A stretch of 64,000 nucleotides of DNA from Ecytonucleospora hepatopenaei. Lineage: Eukaryota; Microsporidia; Enterocytozoonidae. Of this stretch, positions 50,025 through 60,600 are shown piece by piece. The stretch spans positions 124,001 to 188,000 of the forward strand of contig JAPMUG010000003.1 in NCBI GenBank assembly GCA_026692725.1, read 5' to 3'. How positions within the stretch are numbered: position 1 is the first letter of the stretch; each line of letters opens with the position of its first letter. Both the position numbers and the translations under genes were made by a program. The notes below the pieces were generated by a model. The model did not search any database, had not been told where the DNA came from, and saw only the letters and a list, made by a program, of their open reading frames with translations.

Positions 50025-50846
50025 TTATTTTTTCCTACACTTATCCTTTTTACTTCTAGCTGATGCAGCTCTTCCACCAACCTTAACATCTTGCTCTTTT
50101 GACATTTCTATGCTCTTTTCATTTTCAAATTTTTCTTTTTCTAATGACTTTCTTGTTTTTTCTTTTTTTACCTTCTTAATTACTTCACTTCCCTCTTCCA
50201 CATGCTCTGTTTCTTCTGTTTTTTCTGTAATAGACTCATCTTCTATTGTTTTTATATGACTGTTTTCTTCCACATACTCATTGCTTTGTGTTTTTGAAGT
50301 TTTTGCCTCTGCACTTGTTTTTTTAACTTCTTCACTTGCCTCTGCACTTTCCTGTATTTCAGTGGTTGCTGTCATAGACGTATTACTTTCATTTTGACCT
50401 TTTCTATAAACACAATTTTTTAACTCTAAAACAATGTTTTTGCCTGATTTATCCACGTACGCTAATTGCTTTTTAGTCATTTTTTCTTTCTTTGAGACAA
50501 TATCTGCTATATATTCATCTTTTTCCCTTAATTTTTCATCGTTTGCTATATTTCTTACCCTTTCCTCATCTATTTCTGTGTAATACATAAAAACAGTATG
50601 AATCCTAAATATTTCTTCTGGTGCTAAATCACACGTTTCTTTTTCAACCATTCCTTCTTCATTCTGCTTTTCTATAATTAACTGATTTTTTTTCATATCC
50701 AACACCATTCTTATATTTTCTAAGCAAGGCAAGGTTAGTTGCAAATCACAGTCTTCATCTTGCCCCATCTTAATTTCATCACCACCAACTGTATAGGTTT
50801 TCACATTCTTAAACATAGGATCGTAAATTTTAAAAATTTTAGGCAT
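50025..50846 (-). CDS. Charged protein with FHA-like N terminus
   Basis: The 273-residue protein starts MPKIFKIYDPMFKNVKTY and has an FHA-like strand pattern over the first 100 residues (GGDEIKMGQDEDCDLQL, then a hydrophobic strand where FHA domains have their Ser-x-x-His). The key Arg and Ser/His of a phosphothreonine-binding site are not evident, so binding is doubtful. The rest is disordered: Glu/Thr/Ser-rich (150-230), then Lys-rich with RAASARSKKDKCRKK at the end, which could be a nuclear or nucleolar signal. GTCCC lies upstream of the ATG. It has only a 33-base gap from the L5 gene, same strand. Confidence 0.55.
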   Translation of the reverse strand: MPKIFKIYDPMFKNVKTYTVGGDEIKMGQDEDCDLQLTLPCLENIRMVLDMKKNQLIIEKQNEEGMVEKETCDLAPEEIFRIHTVFMYYTEIDEERVRNIANDEKLREKDEYIADIVSKKEKMTKKQLAYVDKSGKNIVLELKNCVYRKGQNESNTSMTATTEIQESAEASEEVKKTSAEAKTSKTQSNEYVEENSHIKTIEDESITEKTEETEHVEEGSEVIKKVKKEKTRKSLEKEKFENEKSIEMSKEQDVKVGGRAASARSKKDKCRKK

Positions 50847-50879
50847 AAAATAAATTCAGGGACAAAAAAATTAAAAAAT

Positions 50880-51731
50880 TTATTCAACCTTCAACTTCTC
50901 AGCAACTTTAGCTTTTCTTTCTTCTGAAGACAATTTTTTCTGTTTAGTCACGTACTTCTTTCCTGTGTAACTCTTCTTTTCCTTCTGAACAGTAACCTTT
51001 TCAGTTGCTATTTTTTCAAGTGCTGCAACATACCTCTTTTCAATGTCTTCTGGCTTTATTCCCAATTTAGCATAATATGAAAATTGCTTATTGTATTTTT
51101 CCTTATCGTTTGTCATTAAATCAGACATATATTTTGCATTTTCTTTCATGAAAATCCTATCCTTTAAAACAGAAGCATCCAACTTTTCTCCGTCATACCC
51201 AACAAACTTTGATGGACTGTGAGGAATAAACAATCCTCCATCTGATGCACCCTTCATTGCAGCAAACACCTTTGCTCCCTTTGATGCCTTTGCCAATCCT
51301 AAGTCCAAAAATACTTTATAAGCTCTTCTTGAATCATCCAAATCTTCAGTCAATTTATGCTCTCCAATCTCTTTGTTAACAGGATAATTCTCTAATCCAT
51401 TAATTGCCAATGCTCTTCTTGCACAAAGCATTCCTGTTGCATACGCAGCAAAATAGTTTGTCAAACCAAACTCAACACCATACTTTTTAAGTTCTGTGCT
51501 TGTAGCACTTGCAACTGTTCTATCTCCATCCACATAAGCCTTTATAATCTGGCAGATTACTTTGCTGTTTGTAATTCTAACCACCAGTCTTGATTTCACT
51601 GCACCAAACTTATTAACGTCCTGTCTAAGCATATTTCTTCTTTGCTGATAATCTGTCTTACCCTCTCTTCTTCTACGCAATTTCATTTTGTAGTTTCTCT
51701 GATAATTTCTTGTGCCTTTTCTGTCAGTCAT
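50880..51731 (-). CDS. RPL5: 60S ribosomal protein L5 (uL18)
   Basis: The ATG at 51731 gives 283 residues; a TTG further upstream is in frame but CCCC at 51740-51737 marks the real start. The sequence reads TDRKGTRNYQRNYKMKLRRR, RREGKTDYQQR, LVVRITNSKVICQII and YFAAYATGMLCARRAL, all L5 landmarks, and SDGGLFIPHSPSKFVGYD in the middle. Role: binds 5S rRNA with L11 in the 60S central protuberance. The length is close to yeast Rpl5 (297). G/C-richer codons fit high expression. No N-terminal intron is seen. It is divergent from SEC63, with only about 140 bases between the two ATGs. Confidence 0.97.
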   Translation of the reverse strand: MTDRKGTRNYQRNYKMKLRRRREGKTDYQQRRNMLRQDVNKFGAVKSRLVVRITNSKVICQIIKAYVDGDRTVASATSTELKKYGVEFGLTNYFAAYATGMLCARRALAINGLENYPVNKEIGEHKLTEDLDDSRRAYKVFLDLGLAKASKGAKVFAAMKGASDGGLFIPHSPSKFVGYDGEKLDASVLKDRIFMKENAKYMSDLMTNDKEKYNKQFSYYAKLGIKPEDIEKRYVAALEKIATEKVTVQKEKKSYTGKKYVTKQKKLSSEERKAKVAEKLKVE

Positions 51732-51873
51732 GTTACGGGGTAAAATTTTCAAAAAAAAGTCTTTTAATTTTTAGCTCTGTTTTTTTAATAAAAAGAACGC
51801 ATTTATAATTTTTTGTGCTTTACCTACGTTTTACATTTTCTTGCATATAAAAAACTGACATTTATTTACCCCA

Positions 51874-53457
51874 ATGTTTGAACACAAATATGACGAAAGT
51901 GGACTTACTGTAAGCTATGTAGGACTTACAATTTGTTTTTTGATGCTATTTTATGTAATTCACTTGTTTTTAAAGAAGACGAGAGAATTTAGCTGTAATT
52001 GTACAAAATGTATAGAAAACAAGAGAAATTCTAACAAATGGAAAATACCAAAAATATTTTTTATAAGTTTATTGGTAGCTTTGATGGCCATTCTAATAAG
52101 AAATATTTATACTTTGAAAATTAAAGACAATTTGCAGGCATACAATCCGTATGTTGTTTTAGGTATTGATGAGTTTACAGATCCAAAAAAGATCAAGAAA
52201 ACATATAAGAAGCTAATCAAAAAGGTAATGAGAAGAGCTAAAAAGGAAAAAGACAAAAAAGAAGCAGAAAACACGCTTTTAGAAATTAACAAGGCATACG
52301 ATCACGTGAAGAATCCTGAAAATTATCGAAAATTTATATCAGCACAAATAAAAACAGAACTTTTTGTTGCCATACCACAGTTTGTTTTGAAATTTGCAAA
52401 CACTTCCTTTATAATGTATATGGCACTTTTAGCGGTTGTTTTACCAATTATTTTTTATTTTTTTGTGATTAAAAAACGCAAAACAACAAACAAAGGGTTG
52501 TTTTACGAAACAACTGAAAGTTTTTATGAAGCAGCACCTAAAATACACACAGATAATAAGACATATTTATTTTTTGAGTTATTGGTATTTATTTCCCAAA
52601 CACCCGATCTAAAAAAACATGTTTATAAAAATGATTTAGTTGCTTTTCAAGATTTTTTTATGGAAATACTAGAAAAGCAGTATGGTGTTGATTTAAATGG
52701 TGTTTCATATGTTAAGGAAAATTCTTTTTTGCATATAATAGATGTATTGTGTAGAACTGAAAAGGGAAATGTTAGGGACATTCGTTTTTTGCAAGACAAA
52801 ATAGCAAAAATACTTGAGAGTTACATAAAAATAGCAAAAAATCAAAATGTTTTTATTGTTAAAATGCTTATTGATTTAGAAAGAATGTTTATACAGTGTG
52901 TACCACATTATAATTGGGAATTGATGCAAGTTTTATCATGTAAAATGTCTAATGAAATTTTGGAAGAGTTAAAAAACAAAAAATTAAAGGATTCCCTTGA
53001 AAATTTAAGCTTTTTAAGCAAAGAGGATATTCTTAATGCAGAAAAGCTTAGACAAAAGTTGCCTGTAATAAAAATAGAAAATTTAAGGGCTTTTTCAATT
53101 GATACAGAACAAGCAAATGCAGGGACAAATGGAAATCTTGAAAAAATAGACATTGAAAATGGCAAGATTTTTAAAGTTGACAGAAATGTAAATTCATATT
53201 TATCATTTAAACCGAAAATGATTTGTAATGAAAATATGGTTCATGCACCTTTTTATTTTAAAAATTTGCCATTTTTATGTACTGTATTAATTAAGGTTAA
53301 TGGTAACATATCTAAAATTTTAAAAATAAGCAACGAAAATGAAATAAAATACAGTTTGCCAGCTAAAACAGGCACGGTCAATTTGGAAGTTAAAGTGCTG
53401 CCATGTGGGTATTTAGGACTTGATGTACAAGAAGCCATTAAGGTTAGGTATGTGTAG
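51874..53457 (+). CDS. SEC63: Sec63-like translocon subunit lacking the HPD motif
   Basis: The 527-residue protein has a first membrane helix (about 15-34), a second (about 58-76), a J-like domain (about 89-155), a third helix (about 180-200, VLPIIFYFFVI), then a Sec63/Brl domain and a beta-rich end. The block FVAIPQFVLKFANTS followed by a membrane helix and GLFYETTESFYE aligns with the Sec63-specific region after its J domain. In the J domain, NPYVVLGIDEFTDPKKIKKT and YKKLIKK are recognisable, but the place of His-Pro-Asp is taken by VMRRAKKEKD. Known role: recruits BiP to Sec61 through HPD. CCCC precedes the ATG. Confidence 0.82.
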   Translation: MFEHKYDESGLTVSYVGLTICFLMLFYVIHLFLKKTREFSCNCTKCIENKRNSNKWKIPKIFFISLLVALMAILIRNIYTLKIKDNLQAYNPYVVLGIDEFTDPKKIKKTYKKLIKKVMRRAKKEKDKKEAENTLLEINKAYDHVKNPENYRKFISAQIKTELFVAIPQFVLKFANTSFIMYMALLAVVLPIIFYFFVIKKRKTTNKGLFYETTESFYEAAPKIHTDNKTYLFFELLVFISQTPDLKKHVYKNDLVAFQDFFMEILEKQYGVDLNGVSYVKENSFLHIIDVLCRTEKGNVRDIRFLQDKIAKILESYIKIAKNQNVFIVKMLIDLERMFIQCVPHYNWELMQVLSCKMSNEILEELKNKKLKDSLENLSFLSKEDILNAEKLRQKLPVIKIENLRAFSIDTEQANAGTNGNLEKIDIENGKIFKVDRNVNSYLSFKPKMICNENMVHAPFYFKNLPFLCTVLIKVNGNISKILKISNENEIKYSLPAKTGTVNLEVKVLPCGYLGLDVQEAIKVRYV

Positions 53458-53508
53458 TTTCATAAATAAAATTTTCTAGTTTAATTTTTAACCCTTATAA
53501 AGTTTGTA

Positions 53509-55545
53509 ATGGAAGTACCTGCTTTATCTACATGTGAAATGAATTATTTGATTAATTCTTATGTTGATTCTTTGTTTTTGCAAGAGAAAATTTCTCAAAC
53601 AGAATTTTGTGACATGTACACCAAAGTACATGCATATTGTAGCATCGAGACAGAAGAAGATAGTTTTTCGTTTGGTTCGCATGCATATGAAGCTATTAAG
53701 AAGGCAATTTCGAGAAATTTAGACAATTACGAGTTTGAAAATCTTTATAAAGCAGCAAAGTTTTTTAAGAAATTAAAAGAAATAGAGGCGTTTATTTACG
53801 CTACATTTAGAACAGTGGACAAATTTTATGTAAAGTTTGCAGGCACTTTATCGACAAATGATATGTTTCACTATTTGGTTCATAAACAATATACCGACAA
53901 GTGGTTTAACAGTTTGGTTCATGACTTAATTGACGGCATAGATGACTTAAGAAACAAAACAACGATAAAAAACATGAAAAATGAAGTTTTAAATGAAGAA
54001 AATGATAAATATAATATAACAACTATGAGAAAAGTTTTAAAGGTGTTTGTTTCTTTTTTTATCGAAAATTGCATAAGAAACGACAGAACAGAGGATGTTA
54101 TTAAAATAAGAAACAAAATTATAGACAATTTTGTAAAGTTTAAGGACAAAAATACAATAAACGCTGATGTAAAGACTCTTTTTAAATATTTATCACTAGA
54201 ACTAGAAAATTATCAAAAAATATTTGATAATTACATGTGTAAAATTATAATGGATTCCATTTCATTTGATTCCAAGGAAATTAGCAATGTTATCGTAGAA
54301 TCATTAAAAACCAATAAGATTAAAAATGTTTTTAATGTTCTAAAATACACAAAGACACAGAATGTTGATGTTTTTGTCACCAGTCTTTTAAATTTTCTAG
54401 AACAAAATTTTATGAATAAAAATTATTCTTTTTCAGGTGTTAACTATTCAGAGAAAAAAGAAAATTCAAATGAGTGTTTTTTTATAGAATTTTGTATAAA
54501 CACAGAGATGTTTTTGAGCAAAAATGAAATTAATCTAAATTTAAAAAAATTAGATGAAATGTTAAAAAAGTGCTACAATCATATGTTTGAGGGGAATGAA
54601 GAATTTTTTGAAATAATCGAATACATTAAGCAAGGCATTATGACAAAAAAATACGACAGAAAGATAATAGCGCTGCTTATCAGGCTCTTTGGAGGAGGTG
54701 CACAATTTTCAGAAAGTCTGTATAAAAACATTGAAATATTGTTGTTTCTTGGTATTTACAGGCAAAATGATAAAAACAACGAAATGTTTGAAAAATTGGA
54801 TTTTCTAATAAAGTACACGGATGTTACAAGTATAAAATCTAAAATGTATAGGTTGGTTAATACGTTTAAAAGTTATATTGAGGAAAAAGAGAAGATGATA
54901 AATGTTTATAGTGGATTAAATAATCTAACGAATGTTTCAATGATAAGACACAACCAAATTTTAACTTCTACAAAAAGTAATGTGCTTAACTACAATGTGT
55001 TAAAGAAAAAACACTGTAAAGGAATAATTAACAACATTTTAACAGGTGTAATAATTTTGTATCAACAGTATAAAATAAGACTAAATTTGATCAGTTTAAA
55101 CATTTTTTTGTTTGTTAATGACAATCCAGATGTTGGTATAAATGATATTGTAGATAAGACGCAAACTGAAAAATCTTTTTGTGAATTTTATGTAAACCAT
55201 TTGTTAAAGGTTGGTTTATTGATAGCTAAAGAAAATACAGTAACAATAAATAATGAGTTTGAAGATGAATCAAAAGTTAAAATACTTGATTTTTACACAA
55301 TAAAATCAGAAGAAGATATGAAAACTAAAGAAACAGAAGAGCATAATGAGCAAGGATTGTTGATTCAGGCATTTATAATGAGAACGTTAAAATTGGAAAA
55401 GACCATGTCATATGAAACGGTCATACAAAAAGTGTGTTCGAATTTTTCAGCCGCAACAAATGAAACAGTGACAAGTAACTTAGAAAGCTTAATAACCAAA
55501 GGGTATTTAATTAAGGAAGATAAAGAACTTAAATATGTGTTGTAG
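53509..55545 (+). CDS. CDC53: Cullin (Cdc53/Cul1-like)
   Basis: The 678-residue protein has helical cullin repeats (HAYCSIETEEDS near the start, RNDRTEDVIKIRNKI, then the homology domain with LIRLFGGGAQFSESLYKNIE). Its C-terminal winged-helix neddylation domain is clear: LLIQAFIMRTLKLEKTMS aligns with the Cul1 site, making K628 the predicted NEDD8 acceptor, and the end is ITKGYLIKEDKELKYVL. Family role: scaffold of SCF-type ubiquitin ligases. Slightly short relative to Cul1 (776). AACCCTT lies 20 bases before the ATG. It follows SEC63 on the same strand with a 51-base gap. Confidence 0.93.
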   Translation: MEVPALSTCEMNYLINSYVDSLFLQEKISQTEFCDMYTKVHAYCSIETEEDSFSFGSHAYEAIKKAISRNLDNYEFENLYKAAKFFKKLKEIEAFIYATFRTVDKFYVKFAGTLSTNDMFHYLVHKQYTDKWFNSLVHDLIDGIDDLRNKTTIKNMKNEVLNEENDKYNITTMRKVLKVFVSFFIENCIRNDRTEDVIKIRNKIIDNFVKFKDKNTINADVKTLFKYLSLELENYQKIFDNYMCKIIMDSISFDSKEISNVIVESLKTNKIKNVFNVLKYTKTQNVDVFVTSLLNFLEQNFMNKNYSFSGVNYSEKKENSNECFFIEFCINTEMFLSKNEINLNLKKLDEMLKKCYNHMFEGNEEFFEIIEYIKQGIMTKKYDRKIIALLIRLFGGGAQFSESLYKNIEILLFLGIYRQNDKNNEMFEKLDFLIKYTDVTSIKSKMYRLVNTFKSYIEEKEKMINVYSGLNNLTNVSMIRHNQILTSTKSNVLNYNVLKKKHCKGIINNILTGVIILYQQYKIRLNLISLNIFLFVNDNPDVGINDIVDKTQTEKSFCEFYVNHLLKVGLLIAKENTVTINNEFEDESKVKILDFYTIKSEEDMKTKETEEHNEQGLLIQAFIMRTLKLEKTMSYETVIQKVCSNFSAATNETVTSNLESLITKGYLIKEDKELKYVL

Positions 55546-55678
55546 TATTTTATTATAAATTTAAGCATATTATAAAATCTTTTACCCGATTTTAATAAAT
55601 TTTGTTTAATTGTATTTATGTTTGTTTTACCTGTCTTTATATTTTATTTAAAAAATAATTTTATAAATAAACACAAAA

Positions 55679-56470
55679 ATGTTAATTAGCAATAAATGTA
55701 TGTGTGAAAACAATTATTTACCTAATTTTATATATACAAACTGTAATTGTATTAAAAAGAAAAAAGAAAAACAACAAAACATTACAGAAAAATCATTTTT
55801 GTGCAGTTTTTTTAAAAAAATACTTTTATATGAATTGATTCAAAAACAAAGAAAAGTTATAGAAGAATTTACATGTAATTGTTTACGAGTAGGTATAAAT
55901 AACAAAAACAAAATAGAAATATACAACAATAAAGAACCAACAATAGACTTTTATAAAGAATATGTTGAAAAAATTAATTTTTTAAAAAAATCTGATAAAA
56001 TTGTGGAAATACAAATATCTACAGGCAAAAAAGTTAATTTTTTAGAAACTGAAAATTTTATCTGCTATGGAAAAGAATTTATTCAAGGTAAAAATACAAA
56101 ACCAGTAGTCATATTTAATTTCATGACTTTAGAAAAAAATGAAATGTTTATATCAAAATTATATATTGAAAATAATAATGTGTATGAAATCAAAAAAGTC
56201 AATATATGTCCTCTTATATTCATCAATCACTGTTCATTGATAAATACGTTTGAATTTATTAAAAGTGATTTATTATCACATGGTATAAAAATTGCAAGTA
56301 TTTACAAAGAAGGAAAACCAAATCCAAAAACAATAATGAATTTTTTAAAAAATAAAACAGAATTTTATAAAGAAAAAAGTGTTTTAGGCAGCTTTAGTAA
56401 AGTTACTTATTTATATGCAATTATAATTTCAATAATATTGAGCATAATGTATAAAGAAAACAATGAGTAA
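55679..56470 (+). CDS. Tail-anchored protein, unrecognised
   Basis: The 263-residue product has an early Cys-rich stretch (NKCMCENNY and TNCNCIKKKKEK), then a mixed central domain (residues about 70-230), and a single C-terminal hydrophobic helix (about 240-258, YLYAIIISIILSIMY) followed by KENNE, the form of a tail-anchored membrane protein. No catalytic motif is recognised. It follows the cullin gene on the same strand and precedes tRNA-Gly by about 50 bases. Confidence 0.65.
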   Translation: MLISNKCMCENNYLPNFIYTNCNCIKKKKEKQQNITEKSFLCSFFKKILLYELIQKQRKVIEEFTCNCLRVGINNKNKIEIYNNKEPTIDFYKEYVEKINFLKKSDKIVEIQISTGKKVNFLETENFICYGKEFIQGKNTKPVVIFNFMTLEKNEMFISKLYIENNNVYEIKKVNICPLIFINHCSLINTFEFIKSDLLSHGIKIASIYKEGKPNPKTIMNFLKNKTEFYKEKSVLGSFSKVTYLYAIIISIILSIMYKENNE

Positions 56471-56522
56471 AAATAAAATTATAAATTTTTATGTATATAA
56501 AGAAAAAATAATTACACAACAA

Positions 56523-56593
56523 GCACTAATGTTCTAATGGTATGATCATAGCCTTCCAAGCTGTTGGCCCGGGTTCGATTCCCGGTTAGTGCA
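56523..56593 (+). tRNA. tRNA-Gly (TCC)
   Basis: Cloverleaf with acceptor GCACTAA / TTAGTGC, anticodon stem ATAGC / GCTGT, loop CTTCCAA (anticodon TCC), T arm CCGGG-TTCGATT-CCCGG and a trailing A as discriminator. The B-box GGTTCGATTCC is intact. No intron. Confidence 0.95.
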
Positions 56594-56615
56594 TTTTTTT
56601 ATTTTCTTTAAATGT

Positions 56616-56795
56616 TTATTTATTATTTTTTAGCATTTTTTCAACTTCATGTTTTTCTTTTTTTAGTCTCTCTAAAATATTTGCATTGTCTTTACTAACA
56701 GCATGGTGCACATCCTGAAAAACATTTTCAATTTCTAACATTTGTTCTTCACTGGATTCAAATTCAATGTTTTCAAAAAAATCTTTACTTATCAT
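56616..56795 (-). CDS. 59-residue acidic helical protein
   Basis: An uninterrupted 59-codon frame starts MISKDFFENIEFESSEEQML and ends EKHEVEKMLKNNK. It is helical, with a heptad-like second half (ILERLKKEKHEVEKML). It is more balanced in composition than surrounding noncoding sequence, and AAACCCTT lies about 25 bases before the ATG, as at annotated genes here. I do not recognise it. A small subunit of a coiled-coil complex (prefoldin, DASH or tubulin-cofactor size class) is only a guess. Confidence 0.5.
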   Translation of the reverse strand: MISKDFFENIEFESSEEQMLEIENVFQDVHHAVSKDNANILERLKKEKHEVEKMLKNNK

Positions 56796-57023
56796 TATAT
56801 GCTTACTGTTTTGTTCAAGGGTTTAATTTTAACAAAAAACACCCCTTCATTATATTTTCATTATATTTTTAATTTTTAAAAAACAAAATATAGTTTTAAA
56901 TTTACACATTAATAAGCATCTTTTTTAATTGAATTAAACACACACCACAAGAATATTTTAGAATTAAAAACACATAAAATTTTAAACATAAACTATTTTA
57001 TTATATTCACAAGAAAAAAAAAG

Positions 57024-57614
57024 ATGATTCCATCCAAAATAATAAGTATTGAGTTTGTTATATTTTTGTTATTTGCTAATTATAGTGTTTTATCACCTTT
57101 TATACTACATATAAACAGTGATAATGGAATATTCATGTTGTTGATCTTTATTTTTGCTATTAATTTTATAGCATTAATGTTGACACGCTATTTAAAAAAC
57201 AAAAAACAAATCAACAACCATATAAACTTTGGTTTTTTTTACATTTGTATAGCAAACACTTTCTTTTTGCTGGTTTTGCTTGTATTTAAACATGTTTTTA
57301 CATACAAAAACAGACTGATTGTAAATAGCAAACTTTTTATCAAAAATTTAAATATTACAGAAATTTACTTTCGACATTTAGTCCAAACAATATCAAGTGC
57401 TGTATTTTTATCAAAAACTGAAGCCATATGTCTTTCAACAGCACTTGTTTTAATTGTTGCAATTGCATATTTAAACCCATTTGAGGCATATATTTCAGCA
57501 TATACACTATATTTTTGTTTATCTTCGATCATTTTGTTATATCTCTGCACAAAAATATATAGAAGACGAGAATTTCTATCTTTTTTTACCACAAACGAAC
57601 CAATTGATTTATAA
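57024..57614 (+). CDS. Multi-pass membrane protein, unrecognised
   Basis: The 196-residue protein has about five to six hydrophobic helices: near 8-28, 34-55, 67-90, 115-130, 133-151 and 157-175. The short polar tail is RRREFLSFFTTNEPIDL. The size, helix count and the SKTEAICLSTALVLIVAIA..NPFEAY region recall small GPI-synthesis subunits such as PIG-F/Gpi11, but no diagnostic motif is visible, so I leave it unnamed. It converges on the flippase gene with one base between the stops. Confidence 0.6.
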   Translation: MIPSKIISIEFVIFLLFANYSVLSPFILHINSDNGIFMLLIFIFAINFIALMLTRYLKNKKQINNHINFGFFYICIANTFFLLVLLVFKHVFTYKNRLIVNSKLFIKNLNITEIYFRHLVQTISSAVFLSKTEAICLSTALVLIVAIAYLNPFEAYISAYTLYFCLSSIILLYLCTKIYRRREFLSFFTTNEPIDL

Positions 57615-57615
57615 A

Positions 57616-60600
57616 TTATTTAACCAATTTTCTTTCTCTTTTTAAATCGATATATTCTTTAATTATCAGCTTATGTTCTAAACTTTCGAACAAAACATCC
57701 ATTATATACATTGTACTCATTGATAATGCAAAAATACAATATGAAATAGGCATTTTAAGCAATTTTACAAGGGAATTAGGCCCAAAAAAGGTGTCTGTGA
57801 TGACCGGTAAACTCTGAAATATAAATTGAACACAAATTGCAAATGCAATAGAAATTAAAACTGATAAAAATGTAAATATATTGTAAAAAGCAACTATTCT
57901 GACCTGTCTTAATATCACCGTAAAAAAGACGATCAAACTTATAAGCTGAGATTCAGCACCATATCCTGCCTGGATTCCATTGCTGTTTGATATTCCTTTA
58001 TAAAATCCCACTCTAAATATCCCAAAACACACGATTGCTTGTGCAAAAGCATATGCTAAATTATATACTATCACTTTTCTGGTAAAATGACATCTGCTTT
58101 TCAAATAATCATTATAAACACTTTCTGATAATTGTTGTGGTCGTTCACCGCGTTCTTGCTCTTCGTGATTTGATGCGTATTCTAATTTTTTATATTCTTT
58201 TTCTTTATCAAACAACACTATTGAAATTGGAATTAGTGCTGTATAAAATGTGTTAAAATAATTTAAAAAAATATTGTCGTAAATTGGAAATCCTGTTCCT
58301 AAATTAAAATAGTTATAAAAATATTGTATCAAAATAAAAAATAAATTCTTATAAAAAGCATTAATTGTTAACTTACTAAATCTAATTATCGTGTTGTTTC
58401 CATATTGCATCAATAACTTGTGTAAATCTTTAAATTTATGGACGCTAAAATCAGAATTAAGTGCTGCTTGGTTTCCTTCTTTACCTTGTATTCCAACACC
58501 TACATTTGCTTCTTTTAGCATTCCTACGTCATTATTTCCATCTCCAATTGCCAACGTATTAAATTTTAGCCCATTTAAACACCTGCATATTTCTCCCTTC
58601 TGACTAGGCGTAGCCCTGTATATCACAATTGATTCAAAATTAAAAATGTTGTATGTGTTTTCAGAACCTATTTCATTACTTATATTGTCTAGTCTGAGTT
58701 CTTCTCGTAGCAAATTTACAATATCTCTTCCTACTATAGCAATATAATTATTTCCTGCTATTCCACTGTTTTTTGCACAGGTAACAGCAGTTTCTTTTTT
58801 ATCACCCGTAATCATCCATACTTTAACACCATTATCTCGTATATTTTTGATTGTTTCAAAAACACCTTCTTGTAAGCTATCTTCAATCAGAGTACACCCT
58901 ATAAAATCCACATTAAACTCTAATATTTCAAAAACAGATGTATACACCTTTTCTTTATCATTCAAGTCGAGATGATTGTTGTTGCTCTTTCCTGACAAAA
59001 TGTTGATCAGTAAATTATTATAATCATTTAAAACTTTAAACCCATACACCAATGCCCTGTATTCTGTATTTTTATTTATACTTTCAAAAATATTTTTATA
59101 TTTATGCGTATTTTTTAAGGTTAATGATTTTATAACATTTTCATTTTTGTTTGTGTTTATTCCTTGACTATTTTTGTTAATAAATTCGTGTATTAAAGGA
59201 TGTTCACAGTCAAAAAGATTTAAAAAATTTCTTAATATTTTTTGGTCACTACCCTTGGTAAAAAGGAAGGTAACTTTTTCTGATTGATCTTCTCCCTTAT
59301 ACTCATCTTCTGTTCCTATAAGTTTTTGTATAGCACTTAATTCTTGCTTTTTTATTTCCACGATTATACTTTGTCTCTGTCTTGAAGAAGAAAATTCTAA
59401 AACATCCAAAACTTTAACATGTGTTTTCATATTTTTAACCTGTAAAACCACAAAATCCTGTGTTTTTTCCCTTATGAAAATACCATGCTCTTTTAAAATG
59501 TTTAGTATACTAATTTCCTCTTGACTTACCCCTTCATAACTTATATTCTGTGCACAAATATCATCAGAATCAGATGAACACAAAACATCAACTTGGTTAC
59601 AAACTAACATGTTCAATATAAACATGGTGTTGTTTTCAAACTGTTTTGTTTTGTTTTCATCCAAATACTCATGATAATCCACGTTGATATATTCTTCATC
59701 TTTTTTAACCAAATACTTTTTAAGAACCATCTGATTGTTAGTCAGTGTTCCTGTCTTATCTGTCAAAATAAAATCAACCAGCCCAAGATCTTCAATCACG
59801 TTGCTATTTCTACATTTTGCATTTATCAAACCTTCACTATTTGGACCGTTGTTTGTGTACGTCATATCTTTATCATATGCTACATACAGAACATGAAAAA
59901 TCCTTGCAATTTCAATCGTTACAAAAAGACTTAAAGGTATCAAATACGTGTACAAAATATAATTTGTAAAAAAAGATTTGACGATGTCAAGGTTTGAAAG
60001 TGGTGTAGAAATTGATGTATTAAACATTGCATATAAAATTGTGCTCAAAAACATGATTAAATAGATATACAAAATTATATATATAACACTGTCAGTTTTC
60101 GAAGCAAAAGAAGATTTTCCTGTTGGTAATTTTTTTAATGACCTAGACATTTTTGTTTCCTCGCCCACCGATAGTGAAAGTACGGCAACCGCGCTTGTAT
60201 TTTTGACGACACTTCCACGGAGTAAAACATTTTTTATACTTGCATATTTTGATTTTATTACATCATTAGCAACCGCTTGAGCGTTATTTCGATTTACACG
60301 GTTATACTTGTTTTCTTTTAATTCATCTTTCAAATCATTAAAAAATATCTTTGCATGATATTCTGTAAAGGTTTCTCCTGTATCTTTTATATTATATTCT
60401 GTAATATTTTCATACATAGATTTTATGCAAATGCATTTATGCAAAACAAATAAAGGAAAATCATCTTCATTTTTACAGTTTTCGTCGTTTAAACTTTCTT
60501 TTTTATCAAATTCGAAGTCTTTTCCGCAAACAACACATTCTTTATTTAAATGTGTTCCAAATAAATTATATTTCTTTTTAAGATTTGTTTCACCATCCAA

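Noticed and set aside
57024..57614. PIG-F/Gpi11 identity
   Set aside because: Helix number and size fit, but I could not match any diagnostic residues, so it is left unnamed.
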